This document shows, piece by piece, positions 4,359 through 6,791 of a stretch of DNA of 6,791 nucleotides. The stretch is from Desulfatitalea sp. (GTDB lineage: Bacteria > Desulfobacterota > Desulfobacteria > Desulfobacterales > Desulfosarcinaceae), in the NCBI GenBank assembly GCA_018224505.1, contig JAGTVD010000185.1:1-6791 (forward strand). The letters run 5' to 3'. Both the position numbers and the translations under genes were made by a program. Every line of letters starts with the position of its first letter. The first letter of the stretch is position 1. The notes beneath the pieces were generated by a model that saw only the letters and a program-made list of their open reading frames with translations, made no database searches and was not told the DNA's origin.

Positions 4359-6147
4359 CGGCAACCTCCGGGGGTTGGGATATGTCGGTGGCGCACGGCA
4401 GGGTGAGCGTAAAGCGCGTGCCCTGGCCGGGGGTGCTCTCCACGGCGATGCGGCCGTCGTGGGCCTCGATGATTTTGTGCACGATGGCCAGTCCGAGACC
4501 GGTGCCCCTGGTTTTGGTGGTAAAATAGGGATTGAATATCCGGTCCATGTCCGCCGGATCGATGCCGCTGCCGGTGTCGGCGATGTCGATGCGCACATGG
4601 GCGTCGTCGGCCGGGGTGCTGGACACGGTCAGGCGTCCGCCCGGGGACATGGACTGGATGGCGTTAAGGTAGAGGTTGAGCAGGCATTGGGCCAGCCGGT
4701 CGGGGTCGATCAGCGCGTCGCACAATGTTGGGGCCAATGTTGTGTCAATGGTGATATGCCGGGCGGCGGCATCTTGTTGCACCAGTTGCAGCGAGCGGCC
4801 CAGCAAGGCATTGATGTCGCTGCGGCGCGGGGCTACATCCGACGGCCGGGCAAATTCCAGCAGGTCTGTGATCACCCGGTTCAAGCGATCCACTTCCCGG
4901 GACATCACCTGCGCCGCCTCGCGATCCGGGCTGTCAGCAGGGAACTTGCCGGCGAAGTAGGTGGCCATGCCCTTGATGGAGCTCAAGGGGTTGCGGATCT
5001 CATGGGCCACGCCGGCGGCCATGCCGCCCACGGCGGCCAGCTTTTCCTGGCGCCGCACTTCGGCCTGCAACCGCCGCAGCTCGCCAAGGTCCCGGACAAT
5101 GAGCACATGGCCCACGAACTGTCCGGCTTCGTTGAGGATGCGTTTGGCGCTGACGCTGATCGGCACGCTGCGGCCGTGGGCCGCGTCACAGGTCATTTCC
5201 TGGTCGGCCACCGTTCGGCCTTGCGCCAGTTGCGCGATAAGGGCGCTCAGGGCACCGGGCAGCACCTGTTCGGGGGATCGCCCCAGTGCCTGGTGCCGGG
5301 GTATCGCAAAAAGACCCTCGGCGGCGGAATTGAAAAAGGCGATGCGCCCGTCGCTGCCGGTGGCGATGAGCCCTACCGGCAAATGGGTCACCACCTCGTC
5401 GGCAAAGGCGCTGGTGTCCTGCAAAGAGCGTCGGGCGGCGCGGTAGCTGTTCATCCAGAAAAGGGAGACGAATCCGGCGAACCCCAGCAGCAGCAGTCCG
5501 GCGGACATGGCGAGGGTGTGGCGCACGGCCACGGCGACCATCTCTTCCAGTGGCTGCATGTCCAGGGCGACGGTGATGAAGCGCTCGGCTTCCGGCTGGC
5601 CATCGGGCAACGAATGGGTCTCCGGTGCCATGCCCCGGCGCCGCATGCCCTCCATGCCCTGGCTTCGGGGCCGGCGGGGCGGGGTCAAGGGCCGGAAGGG
5701 ACGCAGCACCTCGAAGGCCTGGCGGCCGTCGGCCAGCACCAACACTTGCTTTTGCTCCTCGAAGGTCGGGGGTAACAGCAGGGCGGGCCGGTGGGTATGA
5801 AGGGGCTCACCGATGCGGTCCGGATCGCTGTGGGCCAGCACCGTGCCGTCGGCGTCGATCAGGGCGATATAGAGCACTTCGGGCAGCAGGGCGCTCTCCT
5901 CCAGCAACCGCTGCACCTGGTTGCCGCCCCACATCATGCCGGTCATTCCGGTGCGTGCCCCGGCCTCCACCGCCCGGATCAGGGCCACTCCCCGGGCGCT
6001 GAGCACCTCGGTCATGTGACTTCGGTCCCGCCGGATGTTCTGCATGGCCAGCACCACCACCACCACCAGCAATATCAAGGCGGCGCCCAGGATAATCCAG
6101 GGCGAAGTGCGCATCCCCGGGCTGGGGTTGGGTGTGGAAAGCTTCAT
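4351..6147 (-). CDS. Membrane sensor histidine kinase, ZraS-like with an added PAS domain
   Basis: A 598-residue kinase of the inner membrane. TM1 spans about 17-35, a periplasmic sensor region about 36-210, and TM2 about 211-232. A PAS domain follows (about 247-355, beginning near DEVVTHLPVGLIATGSDG), then the dimerisation helix with phospho-histidine H382 in VAHEIRNPLSSIKG. The ATPase domain has the N box (N491, N495), DTGSG (524-528), FNPYFTTK (538-545) and GTGLGL (548-553). The sensor segment (VALIRAVEAGART; AHSDPDRIGEPL) and the kinase core match my recollection of E. coli ZraS, a zinc-responsive envelope-stress sensor, but that protein lacks a PAS domain. A Met/Arg/Pro-rich stretch (about 156-175, GMEGMRRRGM) lies in the periplasmic part. 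No zraP-like gene is next to it. ATG 6147 has no Shine-Dalgarno sequence, only six C; the in-frame alternative ATG at 6114 (residue 12) has none either. Confidence 0.92.
   Translation of the reverse strand: MKLSTPNPSPGMRTSPWIILGAALILLVVVVVLAMQNIRRDRSHMTEVLSARGVALIRAVEAGARTGMTGMMWGGNQVQRLLEESALLPEVLYIALIDADGTVLAHSDPDRIGEPLHTHRPALLLPPTFEEQKQVLVLADGRQAFEVLRPFRPLTPPRRPRSQGMEGMRRRGMAPETHSLPDGQPEAERFITVALDMQPLEEMVAVAVRHTLAMSAGLLLLGFAGFVSLFWMNSYRAARRSLQDTSAFADEVVTHLPVGLIATGSDGRIAFFNSAAEGLFAIPRHQALGRSPEQVLPGALSALIAQLAQGRTVADQEMTCDAAHGRSVPISVSAKRILNEAGQFVGHVLIVRDLGELRRLQAEVRRQEKLAAVGGMAAGVAHEIRNPLSSIKGMATYFAGKFPADSPDREAAQVMSREVDRLNRVITDLLEFARPSDVAPRRSDINALLGRSLQLVQQDAAARHITIDTTLAPTLCDALIDPDRLAQCLLNLYLNAIQSMSPGGRLTVSSTPADDAHVRIDIADTGSGIDPADMDRIFNPYFTTKTRGTGLGLAIVHKIIEAHDGRIAVESTPGQGTRFTLTLPCATDISQPPEVADA
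4365..4369 (-). promoter_or_regulatory. Shine-Dalgarno sequence deciding the zraR start
   Basis: GGAGG on the - strand lies 6 nt before ATG 4358, inside the end of the kinase gene. It supports this start, which yields the normal receiver N-terminus MRETILVVDDD. Confidence 0.75.
6052..6066 (-). repeat. Five-unit GTG trinucleotide repeat in the kinase TM1
   Basis: Five consecutive GTG codons (CAC on the + strand) encode V28-V32 in the first transmembrane helix of the kinase. Gain or loss of a unit keeps the frame and changes the helix by one valine per unit. Confidence 0.7.
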
Positions 6148-6153
6148 GGGGGG

Positions 6154-6182
6154 AAAATAGGCGTTTGTGGGTAAAATGTAAA
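6154..6182 (-). promoter_or_regulatory. Candidate sigma70-type promoter for zraS-zraR-thiolase
   Basis: On the - strand, TTTACA (6182-6177; 5 of 6 bases of the -35 consensus) is separated by 17 bp from TATTTT (6159-6154; 4 of 6 bases of TATAAT). Six C then lead straight to ATG 6147. The usual -10 to +1 distance would put transcription start at or next to the A of the start codon, which agrees with the missing Shine-Dalgarno sequence. A sigma54 promoter was looked for and not found. The sequence is AT-rich, so chance matches are possible. Confidence 0.4.
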
Positions 6183-6229
6183 CAGGGAGGTTGGTTGTTA
6201 GAACTCATGCCAGACATTCCTAAGCCCTG

Positions 6230-6598
6230 TCACGGTATACCGAATAAGAGTAAATATAAAATGAGCATGAAGCAGGCCAAATACATAGAAACGAAAAAGA
6301 CCCAAGCCCTTATGATGTCGGCCCGTTTGGCGTAGCGCCGCACTAGGGGCACATCTATTAAGGGATCATCCGGCTGATTCCAGATACCAATAGGTAAAAC
6401 CATGGCATGAGAATACCAAAGTGCCCGGTAGCCTATGCCATCCCAGGACGCCGGGCGCGGCAGACCATCCGCCCGCATCTCTCGCTCAATCCTGGCCATC
6501 GTCAGCCGTGCAAAAAAAATCCATGATAAGAAGCCAGCCATCGTAACTACAAGGAACACAAAAAGAAACGCCCCCTCTGCTCTCTCAAACATAAACAT
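6230..6598 (-). CDS. Small two-helix membrane protein, candidate immunity protein
   Basis: I do not recognise this 122-residue protein from a named family. It has a hydrophobic helix near the N-terminus (about 10-31 from this start, FLFVFLVVTMAGFLSWIFF) and another at the C-terminus (about 99-121, AWVFFVSMYLACFMLILYLL). Between them lies a charged loop of about 65 residues, rich in Arg and with WDGIGYRALWYSH and GIWNQPDDP. Arg/Lys density (ARIEREMR, VRRYAKRAD) next to both helices suggests the loop is cytoplasmic. The gene begins 2 bp after the stop of the partial upstream gene, with AGGGG 9 nt before ATG 6598. ATG 6619 (7 residues longer, overlapping the upstream gene by 19 bp) and ATG 6592 are alternatives. 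GC is about 49% over 6241-6600 by hand count, below its neighbours. Position and topology fit a membrane immunity protein for the preceding gene; this is inference. Confidence 0.7.
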   Translation of the reverse strand: MFMFERAEGAFLFVFLVVTMAGFLSWIFFARLTMARIEREMRADGLPRPASWDGIGYRALWYSHAMVLPIGIWNQPDDPLIDVPLVRRYAKRADIIRAWVFFVSMYLACFMLILYLLLFGIP

Positions 6599-6600
6599 AT

Positions 6601-6791
6601 TTACCAGCCCCTGTCCCATATCAATGATGACACTCTTTTCCCGACCCTGTCACCGGCATACCCAGCGGCTAAACCGATGGCAACACCACCGGCAATCAAC
6701 ACTACCCATCCCGCAGGGGTTAGCGTTAAAGTCATTTTTGCAATGAGCGAGGCGCCACCGACGACTGCGGCCCTTCCGATGGTGCCTCCAA
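6601..6791 (-). CDS. C-terminal part of a glycine-zipper membrane-inserting protein, possible effector/toxin (partial)
   Basis: An open frame enters from the right edge and ends at TAA 6603-6601; 62 codons are visible and the start lies outside the window. The residues are rich in Gly, Ala and Val with regular glycine spacing (GGVAIGLAAGYAGDRVG, about 34-50 of the visible part) after LTPAGWVVLIA. It ends in a short amphipathic tail, KRVSSLIWDRGW. Such glycine-zipper hydrophobic hairpins occur in pore-forming secreted bacterial toxins, including some type VI effectors, but also in harmless membrane proteins. The other two frames on this strand have stops in the stretch. Immediate linkage to a small membrane protein supports an effector-immunity reading. 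No PAAR, Rhs, VgrG or other delivery domain can be seen, because the N-terminal part is missing. Confidence 0.6.
   Translation of the reverse strand, partial: GGTIGRAAVVGGASLIAKMTLTLTPAGWVVLIAGGVAIGLAAGYAGDRVGKRVSSLIWDRGW

Noticed and set aside
4359..4598. In-frame 80-codon N-terminal extension of zraR
   Set aside because: The extension is Pro/Arg/Ser-rich shadow sequence of the kinase gene, whereas ATG 4358 has a ribosome binding site and begins a normal receiver domain.
4345..5775. Long + strand open frame of 476 codons opposite zraS
   Set aside because: It is antisense to the kinase catalytic region, shows no recognisable domain, and is explained by the high GC and strong third-position bias of zraS.
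6190..6215. Possible sigma54 (-24/-12) promoter upstream of zraS, TGGCATG on the - strand
   Set aside because: The -24 half is good, but the position where GC is required at -12 reads AA, so the element is incomplete.
6435..6746. + strand open frame of 103 codons at the right edge
   Set aside because: It is antisense to the membrane protein and to the glycine-zipper fragment, with Arg/Ser/Pro-rich content and no domain or ribosome binding site noted.

Overview
This window looks like chromosomal DNA from a GC-rich Gram-negative bacterium. A Desulfobacterota (former Deltaproteobacteria) origin is my best guess: the PP-loop tRNA-thiolation gene and the ZraSR pair resemble proteins I associate with that group. 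This is inference from recalled families, not a database result.

Left part, + strand. Positions 1-382 hold no gene I can support, apart from a possible C-terminal tail of a gene entering from the left and some inverted-repeat structure. A good sigma70-type promoter (383-411) and a strong ribosome binding site then lead into a compact three-gene operon: an isochorismatase-family cysteine hydrolase (455-1012), a hotdog-fold acyl-CoA thioesterase (1059-1544) and a HIT-family nucleotide hydrolase (1568-1981). All three are small hydrolases with intact catalytic residues.

Middle and right part, - strand, read right to left. A sensor kinase and its sigma54-dependent response regulator, close in sequence to the ZraS/ZraR envelope-stress pair (6147-4351 and 4358-2982), overlap by 8 bp. 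Three bases after the regulator stops, a PP-loop tRNA-thiolase-like gene starts (2978-1974). It carries three cysteines suited to an Fe-S cluster and an NFACT-R-like C-terminal RNA-binding region. Its stop codon overlaps the stop region of the convergent HIT gene by 8 bp. The kinase gene has no visible Shine-Dalgarno sequence, and a candidate promoter would place its transcription start at the start codon itself.

Right edge, - strand. Upstream of the kinase lies a roughly 49% GC patch, clearly lower than the genes beside it. It contains a small two-helix membrane protein (6598-6230), directly preceded by the C-terminus of a glycine-zipper, membrane-inserting-type protein that runs off the window (6791-6601). 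The pair has the layout of a pore-forming antibacterial effector followed by its membrane immunity protein. This is the most likely place for something undescribed, but only 62 residues of the first partner are visible.

No tRNA, rRNA, CRISPR array, transposase or convincing intrinsic terminator was seen.
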